From Panopea generosa (taxonomy: Eukaryota > Mollusca > Bivalvia > Adapedonta > Hiatellidae): DNA of 64,000 bases. The position numbers and the translations under genes are program-made. Within the stretch, counting starts at the first letter, position 1. Every line of letters starts with the position of its first letter. A model generated the notes under the pieces. That model did no database searches, was not told the origin of the DNA, and saw only the letters and a program-made list of their open reading frames with translations. Positions 1 to 10,455 of the stretch are shown here, in pieces. Where the stretch lies: the NCBI GenBank assembly GCA_029582155.1, contig CM055898.1:34650955-34714954 (forward strand). The letters are read 5' to 3'.

Positions 1-683
1 TTTTAAAGTTCAGTGGCCCGTTTCACTAATTTCGAAAGTATTATGATTTCTGTACGAACAAATTGTGACAATATGGAACATTTCATTTTCATAGTATAAT
101 TGAAACTTTAAAAAAGAATACTTGTATTTACAAGATTTAAAAAAGATCATAAAACGGTGTAAGCGAAACCTTAAATGAATTTCCCGTTTTTTTTTCGTTA
201 ATACAAATTTTAAGCTAAAAAGTGCGTAAACGCATGGACGTTAGTGTAGCGGGCCCCTAGTTAATGTGTCTAAGATCAACTGGGTAATTTAACCTAATAC
301 ATTAGTGACATATATGAATAACACAGTTAAAACCGCCCATAACCTGTACATGTATAAATCAAACTTGCTAGTTTTTTTCATGCCCGTGTGAGCTTAAGTA
401 TTATTTATTATTTTTCATTTGAGATATTCATGATTGTTTTAATGTATTTCGGGTAAATCGGAATAATGAAACGAGAGGTAATGATGAAAAATGCTAATCT
501 TTTGTCTTTTTGTTGTTTAACCATAATAAGATGACCGTAAACACTGAGTTGTTACACACAATATTGGAGAGCTCATTTTAATGAAATTTTAGCTAAGCAT
601 AACATATGAACGACTGCTGAGTGTAGCTTACCACTTATTTGCTCTTGTTTCGTTTTATCCGAAATATATTAAACAACTAAACT
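1..683. other. AT-rich intergenic DNA
   Basis: No coding frame, RNA gene or tandem repeat is recognisable. The sequence is AT-rich with short homopolymer runs. Short open frames here have no protein-like features and are treated as chance. Confidence 0.6.
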
Positions 684-830
684 CCCGATTGGGTCCGTTA
701 CATGGCCATGAGTTTGAGCACGTTGCTTGGTTACTTACTTCAGGGAAAGTTTGAATAACACCACTGTTTAGAAAGCGTTTAATAGCTATGAATTGTGGGA
801 TAGGCATGGAATTCCCTGCTTTTTTCGATG
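684..830 (+). repeat. Dispersed repeat R1, copy A
   Basis: This stretch resembles 4455-4596. Shared landmarks in the same order are CCGAT(T/C)GGGTCCGTTA, a TTTGA(G/A)CACGTTG block, a TTGCTTCAGG-like block, a GTTTAAT(A/T)GCTA block and AATTCCCTG followed by T-rich DNA. Copy A has about 20 extra bases between two GAATT words near the 3' end. Copy A ends directly in a G homopolymer. The similarity points to an old mobile or duplicated element. No termini or coding capacity can be defined. Confidence 0.6.
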
Positions 831-845
831 GGGGGGGGGGGGGGG
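830..845. repeat. Poly-G tract (16 G)
   Basis: An uninterrupted run of 16 G ends dispersed repeat copy A. Runs like this are prone to length error in sequencing and slippage in vivo. Frames read across it code only for glycine and are not supported as protein. Confidence 0.9.
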
Positions 846-1697
846 AGTACACAATCTGTATTTTCTCATTAGCCAGACAAAAATAGAAGAAACGGGGATG
901 AAAACATTCGTTTCACATGCTTTTATTGATATCAAAACTTTATGTGCCGTAGTGGAAGTTTGGGTTTTCCTCATGGAATATCATAATTCGCATTTTCATA
1001 CAAAACTTTATTTTTTTATCATTATGATTACTAAAGAAGCATTTATCAGCCATATGTTTTATTTTTCCAGTTGTTTAACCGTTGAACCGTCACATGTTTG
1101 AAATGTTCAGGTCGCCCCATAATTTTGACCAAGAGTTGTTATAATTTTAACACATGTTATTGTCAATATATATACACATATACGTATCAAAAGCACATTG
1201 TCACAAGGAACATTGAAATAAAAACAGCAAAATGGTCTGGCCACAAGTGCTCACAACATTAGTTACTGCCATATTTCTGATTCTAACACCTTATGGATAA
1301 ATACCCCCACCACACCCTTAATGAACAAAATGTTAATTACCATGAATAATGCTATTTTAAGGACGAGAGCTTTAATTTTTCATGCGCACCAACTCCGTGC
1401 ACAAAGGGAAGAAATTTTGTCGAGACCTGCCAGAGTCACTACATACCGCTATACTACAACTGACCCTATTTCGGATGTCACAATCATTTCCGGATACGCC
1501 TAAAATTGTGTTCAATATATAGAATATGCACACTGGTATAAAATAATTGTTTATAGCAATTTAACCTGAATATAAAATATAATAGAAATCTTAATTTGCT
1601 TAGTTAGTATTAAAACGTTAATTTTGCAGCTGCAGTTTATTTAACTATGGCATACTTTAAGAGCTATTTCTAGCTCTTTTTTTTTTTAAAAAAAAAC
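846..1697. other. AT-rich intergenic DNA
   Basis: Nothing recognisable. A 60-codon frame at 1321-1503 starts with ATG but has no known domain, no signal or membrane segment and no neighbouring exon evidence, so it is not called as a gene. A short inverted repeat (GAGCTA / TAGCTC) lies at about 1658-1678 just before the GTC-rich repeat. Confidence 0.5.
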
Positions 1698-2110
1698 GAA
1701 GAGCTATTGTTATGACCCAAGCGTCTTCGACGTCGTCGTCGTCCTCGTCCTCGTCGTCGTCTGCTGGTTAAAGTGTTATGTTCAGCTCAGCTTTTTTTCT
1801 GTTTCGGTGACTTAACTTCATAAACACATTCATATAATACAAACAATCTATATAGCTAACTTACCTTAATTTACATACTTTGGGCTCTAAAACCTTGGGT
1901 TAAAGTGTTTTGTTTAGCTCTGGTTTGGTTAAAGTTTTATGTTTAGCTCAGCCTTTTCTCTGTTTCTGAACAAACTACTCAGGTTTTGCTGACTAAACTT
2001 TATAAACACATTTATATATTTTTTGTAGCAATAATGTATATAGCTAACTTGCATAAATTTCCATACTTTGGGCTTTAAAACCTTAGGTTAAAGTTTTTTG
2101 TTCAGCTCGG
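1698..2110 (+). repeat. GTC-headed dispersed repeat with two GGTTAAAG modules
   Basis: The element opens with GAAGAGCTATTGTTATGACC and a GTC/CTC trinucleotide run, then contains two tandem modules of about 155-180 bp (roughly 1766-1918 and 1926-2110). Each begins with GGTTAAAGT and GTT(C/T)AGCTC, then has a CTGTTTC word, ACTT(C/T)ATAAACACATT, TATAGCTAACTTRC and a CATACTTTGGGCT(C/T)TAAAACCTT ending. From memory this arrangement recurs throughout bivalve genomes as a short non-coding interspersed repeat. That family assignment is recollection, while the two-module structure is seen directly. Confidence 0.65.
1724..1763 (+). repeat. GTC/CTC trinucleotide microsatellite
   Basis: Imperfect run of GTC with CTC variants inside the head of the dispersed repeat at 1698-2110. 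Confidence 0.85.
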
Positions 2111-2997
2111 GTTTGAATTTTTTTTTTAAATCAATTTTATAATACCGTTTTGGCGTTCTTTTGATCCTATGGATCCTTTGGGTCCTTTTGGAAATTACAT
2201 CCTCCTTGTTGAACCAAATCTAACTTGCTAAGACTAGACAAAGCTTCAGATACAAAACTATAAATTAGTATTGAACAAATGGATACGAAAATGGGAATTT
2301 TTCATTTTCCATTAATATTCGTATATATTTATAGTTATATTAATTATGAACATATTTGACTGACTGACTGTTCAGAAAAATCATTTATGAAAATCAAACT
2401 TACTGTTACTAGACAATGTTCGGATCTCAAATTAAACAACATATTTACAAGAACAAAAAAATAAGAATTTTCCGTTTTTCCCATAGTATTTCTATGTAAA
2501 ACTCAAATTATCCTTACGATGCCTCTATACATTTCACAGTGCCCCTTGATTTCTACAAACTTAGAACTCCAGATCATTGTCATAAATGCGATACTTCTTA
2601 TGATAATTTATATTTTTTCAGTTGTGAAGCTTTGCCAATGAGTGTCAAAATGAATAATTAAAGTATCACACTTTCAAACCGAACAGGTGTCACATAATTC
2701 AAAGTACTTTTTATAAGAATTATTGAATTTTGCGCGCTAAAATAGACGTAAGTTAGCAAAATTACCTGTTTTTTACACGAATCTCCCTTTGAGTAATCTC
2801 GTTACTCACAGGTTGGGGTAATGAAAGAATTATGTGTATGCGATATAAAGATATTCTATGTTACATATGAACACGTTTGGCTGATCAGTTGTTGAGAATA
2901 AGATTTTTGAGAATTTTCAATGTTAACCCTTTTGTGACCGCACCTGGCCACTTATAGAAGTTCAATATTGTGTTTTGAACTAAATCAAGCTACCAGG
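2111..2997. other. AT-rich intergenic DNA
   Basis: No gene, RNA or tandem repeat recognised. Composition matches the rest of the left flank. Confidence 0.5.
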
Positions 2998-3750
2998 AAG
3001 TCTGCTAAGCAGGGCTTCGAGGTTGATATGGTAGAGGAAGTTCCCAACCTCGAAGGAAAAATTAGTTTAAAAAGGGAAGGTGTTGACGTAACGAATGGAC
3101 TCCATCCAAAGGCGGCTCCATACGCTTCACCTTCTGACCTTTAGAATCTCCAAAGTCTGTTGGAATGCCCTGAAGTCCACACGCTTCACCTTCTGACCTT
3201 TAGAATCTCCAGAGTCTGTTGGAATGCCCTGAGGTGTAGGACTCGGAGAAGTAGGACTGGACCATACCGTCCCTCAGGACCAATGGTATAACCAGCACGA
3301 AGTTTTCGGAAGACGTTGTTGGCATGCTGAAGAGATAATACGTTATCGTACTCCATTGCGGGGGTTAGAATGACCAGGAAAGTGATTGTGTATACAACAC
3401 CTTGCTCCGCTGAGTTAAAGTCATGGTGCCCAGGGCGCAAGCCATTCGTTTGCACTGTTTCAATTGCAACATGGTAATGGTGAACATTGGTTGAAAGCAT
3501 TTCCATACACCCACTTTGGGTTCACGAGGCTGGTGGATAGGTTCATCCAATGAAAGAAGGATGGTTAGCCGTGGAGGAAAGCCGCCTTCTCATGGAGACT
3601 GATGGACCTTATTTCGACTTTCATGGAAGTAGGCATTCAAATCCGAGTTTTATCGGGATGGTGGCTGATGTTGTTGCCACCGCTAGGGGAACACATAGGA
3701 TGCAAATTTTGGCAGTCCCTACAGGAAATGCCAAGCAGCAATTGTCATAA
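2998..3750 (+). other. Coding-looking but unrecognised patch
   Basis: This block is clearly less AT-rich than its surroundings. On the plus strand it contains several open pieces with protein-like composition: about 47 codons at 3001-3143, about 37 codons around 3366-3477, and 66 codons from ATG 3550 to a stop at 3750. They lie in different frames or are separated by stops, so no single product is possible as it stands. A 106-codon frame on the opposite strand (3186-3506) is most simply a shadow. I recognise no domain. A decayed transposon or host pseudogene is the likeliest explanation. Confidence 0.3.
3122..3235. repeat. 59-bp tandem duplication
   Basis: Two adjacent copies (3122-3180 and 3181 to about 3235) share ACGCTTCACC, TTCTGACCTTTAGAATCTCC and TGTTGGAATGCCCTGA with only a few differences. 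It lies inside the coding-looking patch. Since 59 is not a multiple of 3, the duplication itself would shift the frame. Confidence 0.9.
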
Positions 3751-4454
3751 AAGATTTCGAACGCATTGACCGCACAAATTCCAATTACATTGTAATAGCT
3801 AGTATAGTAAACTTATGGATTTTAGTTAACTTTAATATTTGTTATCCTTTACCAATAACTAAAGTGGTGCAACAAACTTGAAAAAAACTCTTTAGATAAA
3901 ATTGATGAAATGTATAATAATGTGTGCTAAACATCTCAACTTGTTATTTTATCAAATAAAGTGAGTGGAAAACTATAATTTGTATGTTAGTCTTTACCAA
4001 TGAGTACTGCTCTGTTATGACTTCAGTTCTGTTTGATCGTTTAGTTTGTATTGTGTTGAAGTTATCATTTAGAGAAATTTGGTATTTTCATTTGAGGAAC
4101 AACTCAGCTTGAGATGTTCAGTGAAACCTGCCCCTGTTATAAAGTTGGTAGTATGAAACAAAGAGAATATGTTGTCTAACAAACTATGTATCTTATTTAT
4201 CGACGTTTGTATGTTACCAAATAAAGTTACAAATTCATTACTTTACTATCATAAAGATCATTATAAGCTATTGTAGTATTCCATCAATTATTCTCAAAAC
4301 TTTCATTAATGAACCGTCTCTAGGTGTCGCCACGCCATTGCTTTCGTTTGGAATCTTTGACTTACGAATGTAAAACGAGGCCCTGCTGCATACTTACCAG
4401 TTTTTGCCTTTGATTCTGTTCATCCTATCAAGATCATCTAGCTTGTCCAGCTGT
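3751..4454. other. AT-rich intergenic DNA
   Basis: No gene or repeat family recognised. Two short stretches of the form ATCAAATAAAGT / CCAAATAAAGTTAC (near 3951 and 4217) are weakly alike but too short to call. Confidence 0.5.
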
Positions 4455-4596
4455 CCCGATCGGGTCCGTTAAATAGCAATATTGGGAAAGTCATATTTGA
4501 ACACGTTGATTGGTCATTTGCTTCAGGAAAAGTTTAAATAACGTGTTTGTCAGTAAGTGTTTAATTGCTACGAATTCCCTGTTTTTTTAATGGAGG
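4455..4596 (+). repeat. Dispersed repeat R1, copy B
   Basis: Diverged second copy of the element at 684-830, in the same orientation. It retains the CCGATCGGGTCCGTTA head, the GAACACGTTGATTGGT block, GCTTCAGG, and AATTCCCTG followed by poly-T. It lacks the 20-bp stretch between GAATT words and lacks the terminal poly-G seen in copy A. Confidence 0.6.
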
Positions 4597-5040
4597 TTAA
4601 AGGACCTGCAGGTTCTGGGATAGACTACCATCAGTGTAGATTGACACTTTTGGCAGTACCACCACTGTTTTGATTATAATTCAGTTTATTCAGTACTTTT
4701 TATAAGGACAATTAGGACTTACAAAACCTCAAAGGTGATTTTGATGTTGATACTTCCTCTGTGCTGTACTCACTATGATATTTCTATGTTGTAACAAATT
4801 GTTTTGCGGTTTGTTTATATTTGCTGTTGAGATACGCTTTGAATGCTATATCTTCTGTAAGTCATATATTTTCTATTTTTTGAGTCAGCGCATAAATATC
4901 ATTTAGCCGCAGTGAACCACTTCAAAATATGATTATTGCTTCGTGGTAAGTTGCAATATTTCATAAATCATATAGTGAGTTGCAGTATAAAACAATGTTC
5001 TGAAATTCATTAGAAGTTTTTAAAAAAATATTTTTTCGGA
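4597..5040. other. AT-rich intergenic DNA
   Basis: Nothing recognisable beyond AT-rich sequence. Confidence 0.5.
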
Positions 5041-5169
5041 CGAATTCTTCAAACCAAAAGCATGTTGGGGAATGTTCGGTGCCATGCTCATTGTGATCCT
5101 TCTACAGTTCATGATATCTGCCAGATGTCTACTGAGAATGCAAACACGTAAAATAAAGCTCGATAAGTG
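5041..5169 (+). other. Membrane-segment-like coding fragment, copy 1
   Basis: Read on the plus strand, this stretch gives an open frame ending in TGA at about 5167-5169. It encodes a hydrophobic run (GAMLIVILLQFMI) followed by SARCLLRMQTRK and a basic tail. That is the pattern of a single membrane helix with a short basic cytoplasmic end. A similar frame occurs at 12283-12381, sharing LLQ, ISA, C, LL, MQ and K in register. The alignment has one 3-nt length difference, which is what coding sequence would tolerate. No start codon or upstream exon is visible. It may be a terminal exon, a pseudogene or part of an uncharacterised repeat. Confidence 0.3.
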
Positions 5170-5208
5170 AATATTCACAAAGAGGAGTTGAATAATACAG
5201 CTACACTG

Positions 5209-6360
5209 CTAACCACTGATGTCATCAGCTTGGGGCCATCCGTCATCTGTTATTCGCTCCTTTAATCCCAGGACAAGCTCGGGGTGGTGGAACGATAGGG
5301 CTGCCCAAACACTACCCATCAGTGATAGGCTTCCAGCTCTCAGCCATAGCCAGTTGGAGCTCTTTTCTGCAGCTTCGGATATTCTTCCAACTGCCAACTT
5401 CTTCTGAAGTCCTGACATTTCAATGTCTTTGAGTAATTTCCACAGGGATTGAGCTGGGCATCCACGCGTCTCTACTTCTATGGGATAGCTCCGCACTTTC
5501 CAATCCTTTTCTCTACAATGCTGAACTAGATCGTCTTACTTGGTTCTCTTCCTCTCCGTTGGCTGGTTGCATCTTTCCTCCGAAGGCACCGTCTGTTCCA
5601 CAACCATCAGTTTCTGGCCGTAGTGTTGTATGGACAATGCTTCGAAACTGCAGCTTCCTGTCAAGGTCTACCCTCATTTCCCAGTCGTTGGCACCATCCA
5701 ATATGCTAGCTTTCTGTTTTGAATGTGTTGCTTTCTTGTCTTGGCCTTGCTTAACAAATGTGATGTGCCTGCTGATTGACCGTGCCCTGGGCTATTTCCT
5801 TTCCCTCTCAAGAACGTCTGCCGTTTCGCTGAGAACTTGGCCGTGTCTCCAGCGATATCATCCTTGTGTAAGGGCTTGCTGGTAGGATGACAAGATGTGT
5901 TTCAGCGTACCTCTTTTCCCACACAGTGCGCATGAGCACTCTGATGTGAGTCCCCAGCAGTGTACATTGCTTGGTGTGGGCAGCACATCATAGACAGCAC
6001 CAATCAGAAATATTGTGTTGGAAATGCTGGTATTTCCAGATGTCTGCCCATGATAATTTTTTCTCTGTTGTTTGCCACTTTGTCCAATTTCCTTGGCTTT
6101 CCATCTGTACTGTTTTTGCACTGCTCGTTTCTTCTTCGTGTCGTCTGACTTCTCCTTGAACCATAGACCTTGGCTTTGGAGCCTTTGCGGTCTTCCAAGG
6201 TTGCCTTTTGGTTGACCCGAGTCTTTGTCTTGCTGTGCAGGCTGTCCCTACTATGTCTCAGTAACGTAATCGACTCTCTGCATCTTCAACAGCTCGGCTT
6301 GCTGACCAACGCCTGTATGTTCGTACTTCTATTCCTGCATTTCTTATTAGTGAGTCGCTA
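5209..6360 (-). pseudogene. Decayed non-LTR retrotransposon ORF2, C-terminal region
   Basis: Read on the minus strand from about 6360 down to 5209, the translation follows the C-terminal region of a LINE polyprotein family I know from fish and mollusc genomes. In order: LIGAVYDVLPTPSNVHCWGL, a Cys-rich CALCGKRGTLKHILSS segment, YRWRHGQVL, a NDWEMRVDLDRKL / TTLRP segment, a QTVPSEERC segment, and VRSYPIEVETRGCPAQSLW / EAAEKSSNWLWLR. The gene is broken. The frame changes near 6060 and again near 5625. A TGA at 5858-5860 sits where the family usually has Arg (CGA to TGA, consistent with CpG decay), and further stops occur near 5780 and 5525. The usual last Cys of the zinc-binding segment is Tyr. 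No reverse transcriptase core is present upstream, so the copy is 5'-truncated. Plus-strand frames across the same interval are shadows. Family clade not resolved. Confidence 0.7.
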
Positions 6361-6660
6361 GAATCCTTTAATGTCATGACCAGACTCGCATTTGCTTACC
6401 TTGTTCTCTTCAACGATGGATGTTAGTGGGAGTTGTAGCATTGTAGAGACCTTTAGGTCATATATCATATAGAGAAGGAGGGTATATTTGTACAGGCTTA
6501 TGTTTTGGCAATGAAGTGTAAAAGAGCCTTTATATGAAATCCAATAGGCCAAGGGCCAGTGTGGATATATACAAAACAGAATTAAACAATACATGACGAA
6601 ACAAAACTGTATCTGATATAACAACAATATTACAGATAAGTACCATTCATATACAAACAT
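6361..6660. other. Unassigned sequence 3' of the LINE remnant
   Basis: No recognised feature. The 173-codon minus-strand frame at 6358-6879 mostly reads the CA microsatellite as alternating Val and Cys and is not supported as a gene. Confidence 0.5.
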
Positions 6661-6761
6661 CCATCCGTACAAGCATCCATCCATCCGTACAAACATCCAT
6701 ACATCAATGCATCCATACATCAATGCACACGCACACACAAACACACACAAACACACAAACA

Positions 6762-6799
<38 letters not shown>
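6661..6799. repeat. CATC-rich and (CA)n microsatellite
   Basis: A CATCCATCC-type tetranucleotide stretch (about 6658-6720) grades into a CA dinucleotide run (about 6725-6799) with scattered AA interruptions. Confidence 0.9.
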
Positions 6800-6801
<2 letters not shown>

Positions 6802-7587
6802 TGTGTGTATAATGTTTATACATAAACAAGTATACTTTATAATAATCAGCATCTGCAATCTAACATTATGCATATTCATATTTAAATGGTAGATGTTTTG
6901 TTCTTTTTATGTTCTTTTTTTTTTGTTAGTTTCATTTGTTTAGTCAAAATGTGTACAAACGCAGAATTATTTTTAGGAATGATTATTGATATAATCGATT
7001 TTATTTTAAATAATTGATATGTATATGTTTAATACTTCATTTATGTATATTATAAAATGTATAAAAACACAAGCACTTTCATATTCATATATGATAATAT
7101 ACAAATACATACACATACACATATACATGAACTATACATAGACTTACCATTTACAAATACATGTACACATGTAAACACACACAATTAAAGAGAATGATTT
7201 GTACAAGTGAAAATGTTCGATTAATGTGTCTTTGTCTATTAATGTAATAAACAGTTTCGAGATTTATGTTCTATAAATCATCCACGAGATGTGATAGATT
7301 GGAACAGCACCTTACAAGTACTGTTGAGTTATAAGACTACTAAACTGCGAAGTGTGAAACAATATTTAAAACGGTCAAAAGCAATGACCACCATATTCTT
7401 CATATAACTAGTTCTTAATTATGTTATTATACAAAATATGTTTGGTGTAAATGGTCGGTTAGCGTGTCGTTCCATTGATTTGAAAAATTATGCTGTTTAC
7501 GGAATGGGATGATAGTAAACAATATGGTGATAGTAAACGATAGTGATTGTTTATGCACCGTGTTCATTTATACTGGACATTCCCTCC
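6800..7587. other. AT-rich intergenic DNA
   Basis: AT-rich with short TATA/CATA-rich stretches near 7080-7140. No gene recognised. Confidence 0.5.
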
Positions 7588-7780
7588 AAAACCGGGAATC
7601 TTTGGCTGGTAAACCGGGAATCTTCGGCTGGTAAACCAAGAATCTTCGGCTGGAATCTTTGACTGGTAAACCAAGAATCTTGGGCTGGTAAACCTGGAAT
7701 ATTTGGCTGGTAAACCGGGAATCTTCGGCTGGTAAACCAAGAATCTTCGGCTGGTAAACCAGGAATTTTCGACTGGTAAA
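7588..7780. repeat. 22-bp minisatellite, about 9 units
   Basis: Units of the form AAACCGGGAATCTTCGGCTG plus GT repeat head to tail. Variants are CCGGG/CCAAG/CCTGG/CCAGG and CTTCGG/CTTTGG/CTTGGG, and one unit is shortened near 7650. An 83-codon minus-strand frame over it is a by-product of the repeat, reading PKIPGLP-like tandem peptides. Confidence 0.9.
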
Positions 7781-7849
7781 GGTCTCAAGGCTTTGAATAT
7801 AATGCGTGCTAACACAGGAATATATATTTTAAAGCTAATATGTCAACCG

Positions 7850-8500
7850 CTTTATAAAATCAATTTGAATTATATCATGATGTATGGGGTTTCTCAAAAT
7901 TGAAGGAAATCGAGAAAAAATTTCAGAAATTTTGCACATCATTGTTTAATCTTAAAACTTCATCTTACAATGTGGGTGTTTATGGAGAGCTAGGAAGATA
8001 TTATATTTGTCTATTAATACATATTTTGCGTATTACAATGTTTTATATATTGGGGCGAATTTGGTCATATCTGAAAACATAACAGTTAAATTTTTATATT
8101 GACAGTGATAATCGAATTAAATATATGAGCAGAAACATAAAAACTTTACTGAATGGGTTTAGCTTCTAACCTGTATGGTCAAATTTTGATATTGTTAATG
8201 TTTTATAGATTCTATATATTGTTTAAGGAGAAAGTCTAAGATAAATTAAACAAAATTAGTTCAATGATGTATTCAAGTCGTATTTTACATGAATATACAT
8301 CATTTCCTTTTGAAGATTGTTTCGATATATTATTGAGGGGAATTGAGTGTGTATTGTATTCCGAAATCAGTTCAGGATTTAAGCAGGAGATGTGCCCAAA
8401 ATAGAATTAAATGTAACCAACGATATTGTACATAGTGTAACTAGAATGTAGAATATGAGCAATATTTTGTTTTTGATATTTTCAAAATATCATGATTTGC
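7850..8500 (+). pseudogene. LINE remnant, post-RT C-terminal region
   Basis: On the plus strand the translation reads HDVWGFSKLKEIEKKFQKFC, then CTSLFNLK and YNVGVYGELGRY. This follows a familiar LINE segment downstream of the reverse transcriptase (VWG...IE..H.KFCK.LL.V......VYGELGR). Farther on, interrupted reading frames give EEYTSF-like and SRCAQNRIKCNQRYC pieces at about 8370-8460. These look like the Arg/Cys-rich segment before the terminal Cys/His knuckle. Stops and frameshifts are frequent, and no reverse transcriptase core precedes it. The longest uninterrupted piece is 7900-8082 (60 codons). Its neighbour upstream is the 22-bp minisatellite. Assignment is from remembered family patterns. 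The 3' end is not defined. Confidence 0.5.
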
Positions 8501-8633
8501 GTGATATTTGATCGAACCATACTATTGTAAAATACCTAATGTTCATTTATGTAATATAGTCGTGAAATTTCCGAGAAAAACGTAAAGTACGTTAATACAT
8601 CGAGTGTTTACAGTTGTAACCCTTTTTGTCACA

Positions 8634-8678
8634 GTAACATGATTCCTGCGCTTAAAAAAGTCCTATGTAATTTGGTTT
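8634..8678 (+). repeat. 45-bp dispersed repeat R2, copy A
   Basis: GTAACATGATTCCTGCGCTT followed by AAAAAAGTCCTATGTAATTT and GGTTT. It matches 10868-10912 with about three differences. Some weaker similarity (a CCCTTTTT block) extends upstream in both copies, but none extends downstream. Confidence 0.85.
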
Positions 8679-9890
8679 GAAATAATTTCAAATTGGTTAA
8701 AATTGGACTGTGATTTCTGCAGATGAGAAGAGCAAAAGCTAGTATCATAGCATATATTGCAATAAGACACCACGGTGTTAAAAAGTGAATTGTATAGGAT
8801 TGTAACAGATGAATATATTTTTGAGCATCTGGGCGTTTGTGGAGAATTATTTTTTTAAAAAAGGGATGCACTTTACTGTCTTTAGAAAAAAAGGCTAGTC
8901 AACCTACCAGTCACTGTGCATTTTTTTATGCGGATAAATTCCTGCTATGGCAAACATTTATTCAACACATTTCCATGTGGAATTGCTTTTAACGTTAAAA
9001 AACATAGACTTTATTGTGTATATAAAAAAAATAATAAAACAGTCGACAGTTTAGTAAGACCTGAAGGCATAGTTGAACAAATGCTTGAGAAAATACGTTT
9101 AAGTGACTCAGATCATGAATGTCAGAATATTCTCAGATGCACTTAATTTAGCAAATTTTGTTGATGTTAGATGATGTTTCATGATCAATCCGTGAATTTT
9201 GACAACTATTTGGCAATATTACGGCCATATATAGATGACTATGCAAGTAAAATAAACTATAGTTGTATCAATCAGTTGGTTACTTTTCAAGCAGTGATGT
9301 TTTGTTACAATAAGCAATAGGGAACCAGATTAACGTTTCTGCTAATATAGTAATGTCTACAGTGTTTTCAAATTATCAGATGTTGCCAAGAAGGTCGACA
9401 TTTGAAATGGTTTATGTTTACACAAGTCTTGTAATATGTTTCAACATCACACATAACTAACACAGAAAGCAAGACTTTCTATATATTATATATTTATTTC
9501 TTACATTGTTACAACTGTCTTTTTAAACTTCAATTATATTAATACATATGCACGCTTCTAATGTTCAAATACGTTCCCCAAATTAGTATAACTGTTCCTA
9601 CTTAAAACCTAACTGCCTTAACCCATTCGCATCTCAAAGTAATCTCTCTCTAAACCTCGACTTTCCATCTTGCCACCTAAAGTTAAACTCTCTTAACTGA
9701 AACTTGACTTAACATCTCGCCTTGAAAATGCCCAACTGATCTAACTAAAACCCGACCTTTCATCTCTTTCTTGTCATAACAGTCATTATTTATCAGGTAT
9801 ACTTCCTGCATAGATGTCGACTCTAGTCGCTGAAATGCCAAAAAAACATGTTAACTATTCCTATTTTTAGCCTGACAGAGTAATATATCA
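8679..9890. other. AT-rich DNA without a supported gene
   Basis: A 76-codon frame at 8916-9146 ends in a fairly protein-like stretch (RPEGIVEQMLEKIRLSDSDH), but I recognise no family and see no exon context. A pyrimidine-rich, C-containing segment at 9600-9790 has repeated CTTAAC / CATCTC words. Otherwise nothing. Confidence 0.45.
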
Positions 9891-10455
9891 AAAGTGTAAC
9901 ACCATAGGTGTTATGCCTCACATCACCACCGAATACCTGATCCAGTGTATCTCAATGGATAAGGCTAAACACCTGTTAATAGAACTGCCAATCAAAGGTT
10001 AATATCCGCCAAGCGAATTACTTAACTGGATGGTAAAGGTTAGATCGCTGTAGCATTATGATGATTCGTCCTGGAACTCTGAGACGAGATATAAAAGTAC
10101 ATGTTACTCTGTCAGAGAGAGCGTGAGTCTTAGAGAGTTTTGCAGTACTGTCTTAGTAAGTTCAGGAGTTGAGAGCTCTTATGGAGTTATCAGTTTAGTA
10201 TGTGGGGTTAGGAGCGGCGGTTAGTAGGGTTAAGAGAGATTAATGGGATGCTGGGGGAAGTTGGGATTGTGAACTAGGCTGGGCTTAATTAACCACTATA
10301 CGATTACGCGAGTTATCGAACTATATAACATGTAGAAACTTAGTACTATACGATCTATACGATCACGCATTAGTTGTAGATTTATATTAAATATTAGAAA
10401 CTTTGTTTGTCTTTTGATTCTTTAATCACTACCTCCGAACATGGTGTTACAAAAG
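9891..10455. mobile_element. Solo LTR of an LTR retrotransposon with 4-bp TSD
   Basis: The LTR spans 9895-10451 (557 bp). It begins TGTAACACCAT and ends ATGGTGTTACA, a perfect 11-bp terminal inverted repeat with the TG...CA ends expected of LTRs. Direct flanks are AAAG at 9891-9894 and AAAG at 10452-10455, a 4-bp target-site duplication. A TATA-like TATAAAAG lies at 10090-10097, and a candidate polyadenylation word ATTAAA lies near the 3' end. No primer-binding site, gag or pol and no second LTR follow, so this is a solo LTR left by LTR-LTR recombination. The left end also carries a small hairpin, AACACC-ATA-GGTGTT. TSD length and ends fit Gypsy-type elements best. The superfamily is inference. 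Confidence 0.82.
10090..10097 (+). promoter_or_regulatory. TATA-like box in the solo LTR
   Basis: TATAAAAG lies 195 bp from the LTR 5' end, followed within 40 bp by the purine-rich stretch CAGAGAGAGCGTGAG. Position and sequence suit the U3 promoter of the LTR. This is a motif call only. Confidence 0.5.

Noticed and set aside
1321-1503. 60-codon plus-strand frame with ordinary composition
   Set aside because: No recognised family, no splice or promoter context, and a length expected by chance.
5219-6361. Plus-strand frames of 62-108 codons
   Set aside because: They lie opposite the LINE C-terminal pseudogene, which explains the interval better.
6358-6879. 173-codon minus-strand frame with Cys/Val run
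   Set aside because: Its core is the CA microsatellite read as alternating Val and Cys; flanking residues show no domain.
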